From positions 1 to 61,195 of the forward strand of contig PKUH01000024.1 of NCBI GenBank assembly GCA_002869615.1: a stretch of 61,195 nt of DNA, read 5' to 3'. This DNA is from Desulfuromonas sp. GTDB lineage: Bacteria > Desulfobacterota > Desulfuromonadia > Desulfuromonadales > UBA2294. A model generated the notes under the pieces. That model was not told the DNA's origin. It was given only the letters and a program-made list of their open reading frames with translations, and ran no database searches. The position numbers were made by a program, and so were the translations under genes. Shown here piece after piece: positions 26,349 through 36,319 of this stretch. Position 1 is the stretch's first letter; every line of letters starts with the position of its first letter.

Positions 26349-27118
26349 ACGGTGGATGTCGTCATATCTGCCTTCAGTAGCGGTTCCAGACTGTCGAGAT
26401 GGGCCAGGAAGATTTTCCGAAAGCTGCTGTAGCTGTGACCGCCGGCAACCGAAAACGAACGGCCGTCGGGTAAAGACCGGGCGAGCAGGGCCGGACCGTC
26501 GCCGGTTATGAAATCGTCCTTGCCATAGCCGAGGTAGATCGGTGGATAATCTTCCGGTCGGCTGTTGTATCGCTTGATCCAGCTCCAGATGACCCTCTGC
26601 CAGTCACTTTCGTCGTCGGTTGTCGCCGTCCAGTCGGCGACGCCCCCGGCGTCATTGATTTCATCGATGATGCCGCCCCAGCCGACAAATGGACAGATCA
26701 GCATGACGCCATCAACCTGTGCAGCGTATTCCCGCAGGTAAAAGAGACTGCCGAGGCCGCCCATGGAAAAACCGGCCAGCCAGATTTTCCGGTATCCCGC
26801 CTTTCTTGCCGGCAGCACGATATCCTCGTTGATCCGGTCTTCGACCGATTCGTTGCGGTAGTAGCCGAAGTGCGCATCCGGGGCCACGATGTCGAATGGC
26901 AGGCCTCTTTTTCTGATCTCATCGATCAGTCCATGTTCTTCAAATGATTCATTATCACCGCCGATCCCCCTGAGCAGGATCAGCAGGTTTCGTTCGGCAT
27001 CCGCCTGCTTTTGCGGGTATTCGAGCGTCTTCATCGGGATAGTCGCGGCGGGTGTACAGCCGATTAGAACAAGTATCGTCATTAACAGGAGCCAGGACCG
27101 TTGAAGCTGTCTTGACAT
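26339..27118 (-). CDS. lipoprotein alpha/beta hydrolase
   Basis: A 259-residue predicted lipoprotein (lipobox LVLIGC, Cys about 21) with an alpha/beta hydrolase fold. The nucleophile elbow is GFSMGG near 116-121 and the oxyanion strand is LLILLRGIGGDNES. The Asp is probably in YGKDDFITG and the His in AGGHSYSSF. The substrate is unknown. It lies 17 bases downstream of a second esterase lipoprotein, so the two are probably co-transcribed. Confidence 0.82.
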   Translation of the reverse strand: MSRQLQRSWLLLMTILVLIGCTPAATIPMKTLEYPQKQADAERNLLILLRGIGGDNESFEEHGLIDEIRKRGLPFDIVAPDAHFGYYRNESVEDRINEDIVLPARKAGYRKIWLAGFSMGGLGSLFYLREYAAQVDGVMLICPFVGWGGIIDEINDAGGVADWTATTDDESDWQRVIWSWIKRYNSRPEDYPPIYLGYGKDDFITGDGPALLARSLPDGRSFSVAGGHSYSSFRKIFLAHLDSLEPLLKADMTTSTVHR

Positions 27119-27135
27119 AGGTTTCTTGTCCTCGT

Positions 27136-28110
27136 TCAGGGGGTGCGTTTAAACTGACGGAAGAAGTTCCAGATCTGTTCGGTAGCGTTGAATCCTTTCA
27201 GTTTATCCGACTCGGGCAAATCCGAGGTGAAGTATTCGGCCGGCCACTGGTGGCCCCAGTCCTTGAGGCGGAAATATTCAATGCGGGAGCCGTCGGCGCA
27301 ATCGGAGATAATCGATTTTTCGAGCGAACCGGATAAACCGGTGCTCGTCACAACATCGTCAGTACAGCGGTTGGCCTCCTGCCAGAACCTTTGCGCCTCG
27401 GTAAAGGAGCTGTACGAACGGCCGCCACCCTTGCGTGGGCTGGCGCCGCCGGCAATCGGTATATGTTTGTCCCCGGTTCCGTGAAAGGCGATAACCGGCA
27501 ACGGGGACGACGGAGGCGGCAGTAGCCATTCCGGATTGTCCGGTTTTTCACGGCTGCCGATCACTCCGGAAACCACGGCAATAGCTGCCAGCCCGCTACC
27601 ACGCTCGGCGGCATAGCGATAAGTCAGCATGCCGCCATTCGACATCCCGGCCATGTAGATGCGACTATTATCTATAGCAACAAGCGCTTTTGTCTTATTG
27701 ATCACCGCATCGACAAAAGCAATATCGTCGATGTCATCTCGCGCCGCCTTGCCGCAGCAGTGGCCGGCATTCCAGTGTTGAAGGTAACCGAAAATACCGA
27801 TCCCTTCCGGGTAGGCGACAAAGAAATTTTCCTTGTCGGCGAGTTGGCTGAAGCCGGTCTCTGTTTCGGTCTGTGCGGCCGTGCTGAAGGCGCCGTGCAG
27901 CACCACAACAAGCGGCAGCGGCGCCTCGGCTGCGGCCCCCGGCGGAATGTGAAGCAGGAAATCACGTTTTGCCAGGTTGAATCGGATGTCGGTCGCCACC
28001 CGGTACGTCGCTGCATCGGGAGCGTCGCCGTCCGGCAACGGCCTGGCGCAGGCGCCAAGGCACAGGATAAACAGCAGAAGTGCGAGCTTTTTCAGGATCA
28101 TCGTGCCCAT
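27136..28110 (-). CDS. lipoprotein esterase, PHB-depolymerase/feruloyl-esterase type
   Basis: A 324-residue protein from ATG 28110 (321 residues from ATG 28101). It has a lipobox LCLGAC and an esterase fold of the LpqC/PhaZ type: PLVVVLHGAFS, then GMSNGGML (Ser nucleophile), VIAFHGTGDKHIPIAGG and GWGHQWP-like DWGHQWPAEY with the His. The pair HCCG and CTDD/SDCADG Cys may form disulfides. A TGTTATAAT extended -10 lies directly upstream of 28110, so the leader is very short. A role in degrading esters or polyesters in the envelope is inferred from the family. Confidence 0.83.
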   Translation of the reverse strand: MGTMILKKLALLLFILCLGACARPLPDGDAPDAATYRVATDIRFNLAKRDFLLHIPPGAAAEAPLPLVVVLHGAFSTAAQTETETGFSQLADKENFFVAYPEGIGIFGYLQHWNAGHCCGKAARDDIDDIAFVDAVINKTKALVAIDNSRIYMAGMSNGGMLTYRYAAERGSGLAAIAVVSGVIGSREKPDNPEWLLPPPSSPLPVIAFHGTGDKHIPIAGGASPRKGGGRSYSSFTEAQRFWQEANRCTDDVVTSTGLSGSLEKSIISDCADGSRIEYFRLKDWGHQWPAEYFTSDLPESDKLKGFNATEQIWNFFRQFKRTP

Positions 28111-28310
28111 ATTATAACAACGATTTCGATTGTTTTTAATAATGTTCATTTTTAAATAATTTACCAGGATGAAAACCGGGAGGAAACTTGTAGTGCCGCC
28201 GGGTCTCCGGTGTAGGGCACAATACTGACAATCCACTCCCTGAAATGACTTGTTTTTCGAAAAGTTTCATGTTATTCATGTCCGCCCAACTCAGGTTGGA
28301 AAAAGATGTC

Positions 28311-28389
<79 letters not shown>

Positions 28390-28395
28390 TTTTAT

Positions 28396-28472
28396 GCGCC
28401 AGTAGCTCAGCTGGATAGAGCAACGGCCTTCTAAGCCGTGGGCCGGGGGTTCGAGTCCTCCCTGGCGTGCCA
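28396..28472 (+). tRNA. tRNA-Arg (TCT)
   Basis: A 77-base cloverleaf with acceptor GCGCCAG/CTGGCGT, anticodon loop CTTCTAA (TCT), T-arm GGTTCGAGTCC and encoded CCA. It lies nine bases after tRNA-Pro. Confidence 0.97.
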
Positions 28473-28494
28473 TTCGCCCCGGGAGAGATTCCCG

Positions 28495-28524
28495 TTGACA
28501 ATTTAAAGAGTAGTTGGATAATAT
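28495..28524 (+). promoter_or_regulatory. promoter for tRNA-His
   Basis: TTGACA (28495-28500), 17-18 bases, then ATAATA/TAATAT (28518-28524), just upstream of tRNA-His. It is close to sigma-70 consensus. Confidence 0.7.
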
Positions 28525-28537
28525 CTGTTTCTTTTGC

Positions 28538-28614
<77 letters not shown>

Positions 28615-28700
28615 TTATCTATCCAAGCCCGCCTTTTCCGTTGTATTTTTCGGGGCACTTTGCCACCGGGAAGTTGGCAGAGGGTAGGGCTTTTTTGTTT

Positions 28701-28729
28701 TTGAAAACGCAGGTTATATTTGATATAAA
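28701..28729 (+). promoter_or_regulatory. candidate promoter before tRNA-Leu
   Basis: TTGAAA (28701-28706), 17 bases, TATAAA (28724-28729). The spacing to tRNA-Leu is very short (three bases after the -10), so the transcript would have almost no 5' leader. Confidence 0.5.
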
Positions 28730-28732
28730 TTT

Positions 28733-28817
28733 GCGGGCATGGTGGAATTGGCAGACACGCCAGATTTAGGATCTGGTGCCGCAAGGCGTGGGGGTTCAAG
28801 TCCCTCTGCCCGCACCA
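28733..28817 (+). tRNA. tRNA-Leu (TAG)
   Basis: An 85-base class II tRNA with a long variable arm. Acceptor GCGGGCA/TGCCCGC, anticodon loop TTTAGGA (TAG), T-arm GGTTCAAGTCC, encoded CCA. It lies 46 bases upstream of tig. Confidence 0.97.
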
Positions 28818-28863
28818 TAAATTCTCAGCCGCAAGGGCTGAACAAAAAAGAGGCGAATTAAAG

Positions 28864-30186
28864 ATGGATGTTCAGATCGAAGAAGTCAGCAGTATCCGCA
28901 GGAAGCTCTCCTTTTCTATTCCGGCCGACCAGGTTGATGCCGAGATCGGCAAAGCCTATAAGAAGATAGCCAAAACGGCCAAGGTCAAAGGTTTTCGCAA
29001 AGGCAAGGTTCCCCAGAATCTGCTTGAGCAATACTACGGTTCCGAAATGCGCGAGCAGGTTGTTGGCCGCCTGGTCAACGACTCTTATTTCAAGGCTCTG
29101 ACCGAACATGAAATTCCGGCGGTTTCGAATCCGCAGATTGTTGATAGCGGCACTATCGAAAAAGGCCAGGCTTACACCTATGCTGCCGAGGTTGAAGTCA
29201 GACCGGAGGTCGAGGTCAGGGATTACAGCGGTCTGAAGTTGCAGAAGGAAAAATTCGTTGCCGAAGAAGGGATCGTCGACAAACGTCTCGAAGAGATGCA
29301 AGCCGCGCGTTCCGAGCTCGCCGTCAGTAAACGCAAGACGGCCAAGGATGGCGATTTTACAACGATCGATTTCGAAGGGTTTGTTGACGGCGTTGCTTTC
29401 GCCGGCGGCAAGGCAGAGAATCATCAGCTCGAGCTCGGATCCGGTACGTTTATTCCGGGCTTTGAAGAGCAGATAGTTGGAATGAAGGTCGACCAGGAGA
29501 AGGATGTCGAAGTCACCTTCCCGGAGGAGTACGGCAACGAGGATCTGGCCGGAAAGCCGGCCGTTTTCAAGGTCGTACTCAAGGAGATCAAGGAGAAGAA
29601 GCTGCCGAAACTCGATGCCGATTTTGCCAAGGAGCACGGTGCCGAGTCGATGGCCGATCTCAAAAAACAGCTCGAAGAAGCCTACGTTGCCTCCGAACAG
29701 AGCCGGATCGACAATGATCTGCGCGAGCGGATGATGAATGAACTGATCGAAAAGAACCCGTGTGAAGTTCCGGCAGGGATGGTTGACAGCCAGCTCGAGT
29801 ATATGCTCGGCAATATCCGGGCGCGCATGCAGCAGCAGGGCATGACGATGGAGATGCTCGGCATGAACGAGGAATCTTTCGCCGCGATGTATCGCGAGAC
29901 AGCCGTCAAACAGGTTCAGGGCAGCCTGATTCTCGAGGGTATCGCCCGGCAGGAGGAGATCGAAGTCGGTGACGCCGATTTTGATGAAAAGCTCGAAAAG
30001 ATTGCCGAAATGTCGCAGGCACCGCTGGAAACCGTTAAGAAATACTACATGGGCGACGAGGCCAAGTCCGGTCTGATGGCCCAGGTCAAGGAAGAGAAAG
30101 CGATCGAAGTCATCATGGCGAAGGCGAAGATCAAGGAAGTTCCGAAAGAAAAACTCGAAGAGCAGGATAAAAAAGAGAAGGAGTGA
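28864..30186 (+). CDS. tig: trigger factor
   Basis: A 440-residue ribosome-associated chaperone. The N-terminal ribosome-binding domain has the signature KGFRKGKVP (about 43-51). The FKBP-type PPIase domain spans about 150-245 ([26 protein letters not shown]). The helical chaperone C-domain extends to a Lys/Glu-rich end. It is first in the tig-clpP-clpX-lon run, coupling nascent-chain folding to proteolysis. A small TCAGCC/GGCTGA hairpin (28825-28841) precedes the ribosome site. Confidence 0.97.
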   Translation: MDVQIEEVSSIRRKLSFSIPADQVDAEIGKAYKKIAKTAKVKGFRKGKVPQNLLEQYYGSEMREQVVGRLVNDSYFKALTEHEIPAVSNPQIVDSGTIEKGQAYTYAAEVEVRPEVEVRDYSGLKLQKEKFVAEEGIVDKRLEEMQAARSELAVSKRKTAKDGDFTTIDFEGFVDGVAFAGGKAENHQLELGSGTFIPGFEEQIVGMKVDQEKDVEVTFPEEYGNEDLAGKPAVFKVVLKEIKEKKLPKLDADFAKEHGAESMADLKKQLEEAYVASEQSRIDNDLRERMMNELIEKNPCEVPAGMVDSQLEYMLGNIRARMQQQGMTMEMLGMNEESFAAMYRETAVKQVQGSLILEGIARQEEIEVGDADFDEKLEKIAEMSQAPLETVKKYYMGDEAKSGLMAQVKEEKAIEVIMAKAKIKEVPKEKLEEQDKKEKE

Positions 30187-30190
30187 GGCG

Positions 30191-30775
30191 ATGTCTCTAA
30201 TCCCGATGGTGGTTGAACAGACGGGTCGGGGCGAACGCGCCTACGATATTTACTCCCGTCTGCTGAAGGACCGGATTATATTTCTCGGCGGCCCGATTGA
30301 TGATCATATCGCCAATCTGGTGATTGCCCAGTTGCTGTTTCTGGAAGCCGAAGATCCGGATAAGGATATTCACCTTTATGTCAACTCGCCAGGTGGTGTT
30401 GTTACGGCCGGAATGGCGATCTATGATACGATGCAGTATCTCAAGTCGCCGGTTTCGACGATCTGTATTGGTCAGGCGGCGAGTATGGGGGCGATGCTGT
30501 TGGCGGCCGGTGAAAAGGGGAAGCGTTTTGCCCTGCCGAATTCGAGAATCATGATTCATCAGCCGCTCGGCGGTTTCCAGGGGCAGGCAACAGACATCAA
30601 TATCCACGCCCAGGAAATCCTCCGAATGCGTGAGACGCTGAACGAGCTTCTGGCCAGGCATACCGGCCAGGAACTCGATAAAATTGCCGCTGATACCGAG
30701 CGGGACTTCTTCATGGGTAGCGACGCAGCGAAAAAGTATGGTATTGTGGATGATATCGTGCAACGCAAAACATGA
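30191..30775 (+). CDS. clpP: ATP-dependent Clp protease proteolytic subunit
   Basis: A 194-residue serine peptidase that forms the tetradecameric chamber used by ClpX. The catalytic triad is Ser98 (GQAASMGA), His123 (MIHQPLGG) and Asp172 (ERDFFM). It starts four bases after the tig stop, so the genes are co-transcribed. Confidence 0.98.
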   Translation: MSLIPMVVEQTGRGERAYDIYSRLLKDRIIFLGGPIDDHIANLVIAQLLFLEAEDPDKDIHLYVNSPGGVVTAGMAIYDTMQYLKSPVSTICIGQAASMGAMLLAAGEKGKRFALPNSRIMIHQPLGGFQGQATDINIHAQEILRMRETLNELLARHTGQELDKIAADTERDFFMGSDAAKKYGIVDDIVQRKT

Positions 30776-30791
30776 AGAGGAGATAGATTAA

Positions 30792-32042
30792 GTGACTCAG
30801 AATGACGAAACATCCGGATCCTTGACCTGCTCGTTCTGCGGTAAATCGCAGGAAGAAGTAAAAAAGCTCATCGCCGGCCCTTCGGTTTATATCTGCGATG
30901 AATGTATCGAGCTCTGCAAGGATATTATTGCCGATGAGGCGCGTCTGGAAAGTACGGCCGGATCAGGCGACGGCAAGCTTCCGAAGCCGTCCGAAATCAA
31001 GGACGTGCTCGATGATTTCGTTATCGGACAGGAACGCGCCAAGAAGGTTCTCTCCGTTGCTGTCTACAATCATTACAAACGGATTGACAATGCCGGAAAG
31101 ACCGGTGAGGTCGAAGTCCAGAAAAGCAATATTCTTCTGCTCGGGCCAACCGGCAGCGGGAAAACCCTGCTCGCCCAGACCCTGGCGCGGATTCTCAACG
31201 TGCCGTTCGCTATTGCTGATGCCACCAACCTGACCGAAGCCGGTTACGTTGGCGAGGATGTTGAAAATATAATCCTCAGTCTTCTGCAGGCCTCAGATTA
31301 CGATCTTGATCGCGCGCAGCGCGGCATCATCTATATTGACGAGGTTGACAAGATTGCCCGCAAGGTCGATTCTCCCTCGATTACCCGCGATGTCTCCGGC
31401 GAGGGTGTGCAGCAGGCCCTGCTCAAGATTATTGAAGGGACGACCGCTTCGGTCCCGCCGAAGGGTGGGCGCAAGCATCCGCAGCAGGAGTTTCTCAAGG
31501 TCGATACGACCAATATTCTTTTTATCTGCGGTGGTGCGTTTGCCGGACTCGAGTCGATTGTTGCGCAGCGGGTCGGCGCCAAAAGTATGGGCTTCGGGGC
31601 AGATGTCCAGAAACTGCGCGAGGACAATGTTGGCGAACTTCTCGCCGGTGTCGAACCGGGCGACCTGCTCAAGTACGGACTGATTCCGGAGTTTATCGGC
31701 CGGTTGCCGCTGGTCGCAACCCTCGATGAACTCGACGAGGATTCGCTGGTGCAGATTCTGACCGAACCGAAAAACGCCCTGGTCAAGCAGTACAAGAAGC
31801 TGTTTGATATGGAGAAGGTTGAGCTGAAGTTTACCGACGGCGCTCTGCTGGCGATTGCCAAGGAAGCGCTGAAGCGTAAAACAGGGGCCCGCGGTTTGCG
31901 GTCGATTATCGAGAATTCGATGCTTGATGTGATGTATGATATTCCATCCCAGGACCGGGTCAAGGAAGTCGTTATCAGTGAAGATGTTATCTATAATCAG
32001 GCGCAGCCGATTATTGTCTATGATGTTGCCGAATCGGCATAA
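30792..32042 (+). CDS. clpX: ATP-dependent Clp protease ATP-binding subunit ClpX
   Basis: A 416-residue AAA+ unfoldase. The N-terminal zinc-binding domain has CSFCGKS and CDEC. Walker A is [12 protein letters not shown], Walker [11 protein letters not shown], the pore loop [10 protein letters not shown] and the ClpP-binding IGF-type loop lies near AKSMGFG. The start codon is GTG at 30792 after GAGGAGA. It recognises tags such as SsrA and feeds substrates to ClpP. Confidence 0.97.
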   Translation: MTQNDETSGSLTCSFCGKSQEEVKKLIAGPSVYICDECIELCKDIIADEARLESTAGSGDGKLPKPSEIKDVLDDFVIGQERAKKVLSVAVYNHYKRIDNAGKTGEVEVQKSNILLLGPTGSGKTLLAQTLARILNVPFAIADATNLTEAGYVGEDVENIILSLLQASDYDLDRAQRGIIYIDEVDKIARKVDSPSITRDVSGEGVQQALLKIIEGTTASVPPKGGRKHPQQEFLKVDTTNILFICGGAFAGLESIVAQRVGAKSMGFGADVQKLREDNVGELLAGVEPGDLLKYGLIPEFIGRLPLVATLDELDEDSLVQILTEPKNALVKQYKKLFDMEKVELKFTDGALLAIAKEALKRKTGARGLRSIIENSMLDVMYDIPSQDRVKEVVISEDVIYNQAQPIIVYDVAESA

Positions 32043-32072
32043 GCTTCTTCTCCCACAACCGAAAATGTTGCT

Positions 32073-34499
32073 ATGTCTGAGATTAACGACACAAAAAAAC
32101 TGTCTGCAATGACCACCGGGAAACTCTACCCGCTTCTACCCTTGCGTGATATCGTTATTTTTCCGTTCATGGTCACCCCCCTGTTTGTCGGTCGACCGCG
32201 CTCGATCAAGGCGTTGGAAGAGGCGATGGAGAAGGACAAGCTGGTCTTCTTAACGACGCAGATCGACCCGAAGGTTGATGATCCGTCGGTTGCCGATGTC
32301 TACGAAATCGGGACGATTGGCCAGGTGGTCCAGATGCTCAAGCTTCCCGATGGAACGATCAAGGTTCTGATCGAGGGGAAGAGCAGGGCACGTCTCGGTT
32401 CTTTCGTAGACAAGGAAGAATGTTTTTACGCTGAGGCTGAAGTGGTCAAGGAGCCTGAGCTCGCCAGTCCGGAGAGCGAAGCCTTGATCCGGGGTGTCAA
32501 TGCGGCCTTTGAAAACTATGTCAATCTGAGCAAAAAGGTGCCGACCGAGGTTCTGCCGACGGTTTCCGGAATCACCGAACCGGGCCGCCTGGCTGACTCC
32601 ATTATCGCTCATCTCCAGGTCCGTATCGCCGATCGTCAGGAAATTCTTGAATCTTTTGACCAGGTTGAGCGTCTCGAAAAACTGCTTGCCCTGCTTGAGC
32701 AGGAGGTTGAGATCCTGCAGATCGAAAAAAAGATCCGCGGACGGGTCAAGAGTCAAATGGAGAAGAGCCAGAAGGAGTACTATCTGAATGAGCAGATGCG
32801 GGCGATTCAGAAAGAACTCGGCGACAAGGATGAATTCAAGCAGGAAGTCAAAGAGCTTGAAGAAAAGATAGAAAAGAAAAAAATGTCGAAAGAGGCGACC
32901 GAGAAAGCGACCGCCGAAATGCGCAAGCTGAAGATGATGTCGCCAATGTCGGCCGAAGCGACCGTCGTCAGAAATTATATCGACTGGTTGATCTCGATCC
33001 CCTGGCGCGAACGTTCACGGGCCAGACTCGACGTTGACAAGGCAGAGAATATCCTCGACGAGGATCATTACGGCCTTGAGAAGGTCAAGGAGCGGATCGT
33101 CGAGTATCTTGCGGTTCAGGCTCTGGTTAAAAAGCTCAAGGGTCCGATTCTCTGCCTGGTCGGTCCACCCGGGGTCGGCAAGACATCTCTCGGGCGTTCG
33201 GTTGCCCGGGCGCTGAACCGGAAATTCGTCCGGATGTCACTGGGCGGGGTCCGTGATGAAGCTGAAATTCGCGGTCACCGCAGAACCTACATCGGGGCGA
33301 TGCCGGGCAAGGTCATCCAGGGGATGCGCAAAGCCGGGGTGCGGAATCCGGTTTTTCTGCTCGATGAGGTTGACAAGATGAGCACCGACTTCAGGGGTGA
33401 CCCTTCTTCGGCGCTGCTGGAAGTCCTTGATCCGGAACAGAACACGACCTTTTCTGATCACTTTCTTGATGTCGATTACGATCTCTCGCAGGTTCTGTTT
33501 ATAGCAACGGCCAATACGCTTCCCTCCATCCCGCCCCCCTTGCGTGACCGGATGGAGATTATCCGGATCGAAGGATATACCGAAGAGGAAAAACTCAATA
33601 TCGCGCGACGCTACCTGCTGATCAAGCAGCTCGAAGCGCACGGCCTGAAACAGGAACAGGTCAGCTTTTCCGATGAGGCGCTTTACGAGATTATCAGGCG
33701 TTATACTCGCGAAGCCGGTGTCCGTAACCTGGAGCGCGAAATTGCCAGCGTCTGTCGCAAAATTGCCCGGGATCTGGTCCGGACAATCAAGCAGGAACCG
33801 GACAAGCGCTATGATGTTGACGCTCCGCAGATCAAGGATTATCTCGGTGTGCCGAGGTTTGAGTACGGAGTCAAGGATGACGAAAGCCGGATCGGCATGG
33901 CGACCGGTCTGGCCTGGACCGAGGTCGGTGGCGAGGTTCTCAATATCGAAACAGTGATTCTTCCGGGCAACGGAAAGCTGACGGTAACCGGCAAGCTTGG
34001 TGATGTCATGAAAGAGTCCTCGCATGCGGCTTTAAGCTATGTCCGCTCACGCTGGCGCGAGCTCGGACTGGAAAAAGATTTTTATCAGAAGATCGATCTC
34101 CACATTCATGTTCCCGAAGGAGCCATTCCGAAAGACGGGCCATCGGCCGGGATCACCATGGCGAGTGCCCTCGCTTCAGCGTTGACCGGTAAGCCGATAG
34201 ATCGGGATCTGGCAATGACCGGAGAGATCACCCTGCGCGGCCGTGTTTTATCGATTGGTGGACTCAAGGAGAAGCTTCTGGCGGCCAAACGAGCTGGAAT
34301 TACACGGGTTCTGATCCCGAAAGATAATGAAAAGAATCTCGAGGAAGTACCTGATCAGGTCAAGAACAGCCTGACCATAATCCCGGTCGCTCATGTCGAT
34401 GAAGTTCTTGAACAGGCTCTTGCAGTAAGTATGCCCTTGCCACCGTTTTCCGGAGATACACAAACGGTTTCCGAAGAGACTGATTCATTACCGCATTGA
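32073..34499 (+). CDS. lon: ATP-dependent protease Lon
   Basis: An 808-residue homohexameric protease. The N-terminal LAN domain ([19 protein letters not shown]) is followed by a coiled-coil region (about 190-300). The AAA+ module has Walker [14 protein letters not shown] and FLLDEVDKM. The protease domain has catalytic Ser in [12 protein letters not shown] and a Lys downstream ([13 protein letters not shown]). It degrades misfolded and regulatory proteins. Only a weak ribosome site precedes ATG 32073. Confidence 0.97.
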   Translation: MSEINDTKKLSAMTTGKLYPLLPLRDIVIFPFMVTPLFVGRPRSIKALEEAMEKDKLVFLTTQIDPKVDDPSVADVYEIGTIGQVVQMLKLPDGTIKVLIEGKSRARLGSFVDKEECFYAEAEVVKEPELASPESEALIRGVNAAFENYVNLSKKVPTEVLPTVSGITEPGRLADSIIAHLQVRIADRQEILESFDQVERLEKLLALLEQEVEILQIEKKIRGRVKSQMEKSQKEYYLNEQMRAIQKELGDKDEFKQEVKELEEKIEKKKMSKEATEKATAEMRKLKMMSPMSAEATVVRNYIDWLISIPWRERSRARLDVDKAENILDEDHYGLEKVKERIVEYLAVQALVKKLKGPILCLVGPPGVGKTSLGRSVARALNRKFVRMSLGGVRDEAEIRGHRRTYIGAMPGKVIQGMRKAGVRNPVFLLDEVDKMSTDFRGDPSSALLEVLDPEQNTTFSDHFLDVDYDLSQVLFIATANTLPSIPPPLRDRMEIIRIEGYTEEEKLNIARRYLLIKQLEAHGLKQEQVSFSDEALYEIIRRYTREAGVRNLEREIASVCRKIARDLVRTIKQEPDKRYDVDAPQIKDYLGVPRFEYGVKDDESRIGMATGLAWTEVGGEVLNIETVILPGNGKLTVTGKLGDVMKESSHAALSYVRSRWRELGLEKDFYQKIDLHIHVPEGAIPKDGPSAGITMASALASALTGKPIDRDLAMTGEITLRGRVLSIGGLKEKLLAAKRAGITRVLIPKDNEKNLEEVPDQVKNSLTIIPVAHVDEVLEQALAVSMPLPPFSGDTQTVSEETDSLPH

Positions 34500-34534
34500 T
34501 CCCCTAAAAAAGCGGTCTTGAAGCCAATTATTGC

Positions 34535-34564
34535 TTGACACTCTTTTCATCGGTTTGATATAAA
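34535..34564 (+). promoter_or_regulatory. sigma-70 promoter for the HU gene
   Basis: TTGACA (34535-34540), 18 bases, TATAAA (34559-34564), between lon and the HU gene. It indicates that HU has its own strong promoter. Confidence 0.75.
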
Positions 34565-34616
34565 TAGCGCGTTTTCAGCAGGGCTTAACGATAATATAAA
34601 TTCATGGAGGTATGTT

Positions 34617-34889
34617 GTGACAAAAGCGGATCTTGTAAATGCGATGGCGGAAAAGGCTGGTCTGAGTAAAGCGGATGCAGAGAAGGCTTTGAAAGGCTTC
34701 TGTGATGCAATTACTGACGGACTGAAGGCTGGCGAAAAGATTTCTCTGGTAGGTTTTGGTACTTTCAGTGTCAGCAAGCGCGCTGCACGGACTGGCCAGA
34801 ATCCTCAAACTGGGCAGAAAATCAATATTCCTGCTGCCAACTCGCCGAAGTTCAAGGCTGGCAAAGCACTCAAGGACGCTGTTAACTAA
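34617..34889 (+). CDS. hup: DNA-binding protein HU
   Basis: A 90-residue histone-like protein with the HU/IHF signature GFGTFSVSKRAARTGQNPQTG. It bends and compacts DNA as a dimer. GTG 34617 is the start, six bases after GGAGG. An ATG at 34612 directly after the ribosome site opens only a two-codon frame whose TGA overlaps the GTG. The gene order lon-hup is widely conserved. Confidence 0.96.
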   Translation: MTKADLVNAMAEKAGLSKADAEKALKGFCDAITDGLKAGEKISLVGFGTFSVSKRAARTGQNPQTGQKINIPAANSPKFKAGKALKDAVN

Positions 34890-34931
34890 ACAGCAACCTC
34901 ACGCTTTACTTTTTAGTTGTAAAACAACTTA

Positions 34932-34974
34932 GAATAGGGAACGGAAGAAACAGTCTTCCGTTTCCTATTTTCTT
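34932..34974 (+). terminator. intrinsic terminator after the HU gene
   Basis: A long stem (AATAGG-AACGGAAGA with TCTTCCGTT-CCTATT, loop about five bases) is followed by TTTTCTT. It separates HU from the tRNA cluster. Confidence 0.85.
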
Positions 34975-34984
34975 CTGATTTCAT

Positions 34985-35061
34985 GGGGCTGTAGTAGAGT
35001 CGGTTACAACGCCGGCCTGTCACGCCGGAGGTCGCGGGTTCAAGTCCCGTCAGCCCCGCCA
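34985..35061 (+). tRNA. tRNA-Asp (GTC), copy 1
   Basis: A 77-base cloverleaf with acceptor GGGGCTG/CAGCCCC, anticodon stem CCGGC/GCCGG, loop CTGTCAC (GTC) and encoded CCA. The D-stem reads GTAG/CAAC, leaving an A12-A23 mismatch. The sequence is identical to copy 2 at 35161-35237. Confidence 0.96.
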
Positions 35062-35069
35062 TTTTATAT

Positions 35070-35145
35070 GGGCGAATAGCTCAGTTGGGAGAGCATCGGC
35101 CTTACAAGCCGAGGGTCACAGGTTCGAGCCCTGTTTCGCCCACCA
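35070..35145 (+). tRNA. tRNA-Val (TAC)
   Basis: A 76-base cloverleaf with acceptor GGGCGAA/TTCGCCC, anticodon loop CTTACAA (TAC), T-arm GGTTCGAGCC and encoded CCA. It lies between the two tRNA-Asp copies. Confidence 0.97.
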
Positions 35146-35160
35146 TTTCAATCGAATAGA

Positions 35161-35237
35161 GGGGCTGTAGTAGAGTCGGTTACAACGCCGGCCTGTCACG
35201 CCGGAGGTCGCGGGTTCAAGTCCCGTCAGCCCCGCCA
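35161..35237 (+). tRNA. tRNA-Asp (GTC), copy 2
   Basis: Identical over all 77 bases to the copy at 34985, including the unusual D-stem. This suggests a recent duplication or gene conversion. Confidence 0.96.
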
Positions 35238-35247
35238 TTATTCACAG

Positions 35248-35277
35248 GAGGCGAGTCATTTTTGACTCGCCTCTTTT
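35248..35277 (+). terminator. intrinsic terminator of the tRNA operon
   Basis: GAGGCGAGTCA pairs with TGACTCGCCTC across a T-rich loop and is followed by TTTT. It lies ten bases after tRNA-Asp copy 2. Confidence 0.92.
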
Positions 35278-35351
35278 ATTTGTTTCGATTGACTTCTGCA
35301 GTATGGTTTGGCTACGATGAAAGATCAATAACCAGTAGATGGAGTAATGTC

Positions 35352-36317
35352 ATGTCCCTTCAATCAAAGTGTTTGACCGTAAGCCTGTTCATGGCTGTTT
35401 TTTTATGTCTGATGTCGACAGTTTCTATTGCTGAAGTCAGGGTTGTCGCAAGGGTCGGGAGTGTTCCGATCACCGATTTTGAATTGAATCAGAAGCTCCG
35501 GCAGCTGATTCCTCTTGCAAGCAGTTATCACCGAGGTGTTTCCCAGGAGAAAATTGGAGAACTGCAAGTCAAGGCGATGGATTCACTTGTAGAAAGCGCA
35601 TTGATGGTTCAATACGCCATCGATGAAGATATTCTATTGCCGGAAGATGCAGTTGGGGAAGAATTTAAACGTTTGCGCTCCGGTTACTCGACTGATGAAT
35701 CCTTTAATAAAGCCCTCGGGGAATTAACGAGAACAGAATTGCGTGATGCGATTCGTCGTAAATTACTTGCAAGCGAGGCAATGAAAGTTGCTGTTGATAA
35801 CAAGGCCGTTGTCACTGAAAAATCGGTAAAGGAATATTATGACGAGAACAAGCACCGTTTTAAGCGCCCCCGTCAATTCAGGGCCAGTCACATAATGATC
35901 AAGGTCGACCCGTCTGCTTCATCTGAAACCAAGAAAGATCGGTTTGAGCATGCAAGAAAACTTGCGCAAAGAGCGCAATCAGGGGAAGATTTTTATAATC
36001 TTGCCTATTATAATTCCGATGACAAGACAAAATATGTTGGTGGCGATATGGGTTATTTCCATCAAGGTGGGATACAAAAGGAGCTCGAAGACGTCATATT
36101 GAAAATGAAGGTCGGTGAAATTTCCGATCCGATTAAAACTCTTTACGGTTATTCCATCGTTAAACTGGTAGAAAGCAACCCCCCTCAACAACTCTCTTTT
36201 GACGAAATGAAAGGAAAGCTGAAAAAGCAACAGAAGAAAAATCTTTATGAAAAGCTTAAGGCGGACTGGTTGGCCAGCTTGAAGGCTAAATACAAAGTTG
36301 AAAAAAATATCGAGTGA
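35352..36317 (+). CDS. periplasmic SurA/PpiC-type peptidyl-prolyl isomerase
   Basis: A 321-residue exported chaperone from ATG 35352, preceded by GGAG. The earlier in-frame start at 35262 lies within the terminator and is rejected. Signal peptide about 1-29. A SurA-like N-terminal helical domain follows (VARVGSVPITDFELNQKL). The parvulin domain runs about 175-275 (FRASHIMIKVD, LAQRAQSGEDFYNLA, GGDMGYFHQGG). A lysine-rich C-terminus ends the protein. It overlaps the following NHL lipoprotein gene region by a few bases. It may help fold exported cytochromes or outer-membrane proteins encoded nearby. Confidence 0.9.
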   Translation: MSLQSKCLTVSLFMAVFLCLMSTVSIAEVRVVARVGSVPITDFELNQKLRQLIPLASSYHRGVSQEKIGELQVKAMDSLVESALMVQYAIDEDILLPEDAVGEEFKRLRSGYSTDESFNKALGELTRTELRDAIRRKLLASEAMKVAVDNKAVVTEKSVKEYYDENKHRFKRPRQFRASHIMIKVDPSASSETKKDRFEHARKLAQRAQSGEDFYNLAYYNSDDKTKYVGGDMGYFHQGGIQKELEDVILKMKVGEISDPIKTLYGYSIVKLVESNPPQQLSFDEMKGKLKKQQKKNLYEKLKADWLASLKAKYKVEKNIE

Positions 36318-36319
36318 TA

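Noticed and set aside
28825-28841. TCAGCC/GGCTGA hairpin before tig as a terminator
   Set aside because: It is followed by A residues, not T, on the plus strand; more likely a leader structure or part of tRNA processing.
34985-35237. Repeated tRNA-Asp genes as attachment sites of an integrated element
   Set aside because: Only a tRNA-Val gene lies between them, and no integrase or cargo is present; simple duplication is sufficient.
35262-35351. Upstream extension of the PPIase gene from 35262
   Set aside because: The extension begins inside the tRNA-operon terminator; ATG 35352 has a ribosome site and yields a proper signal peptide.
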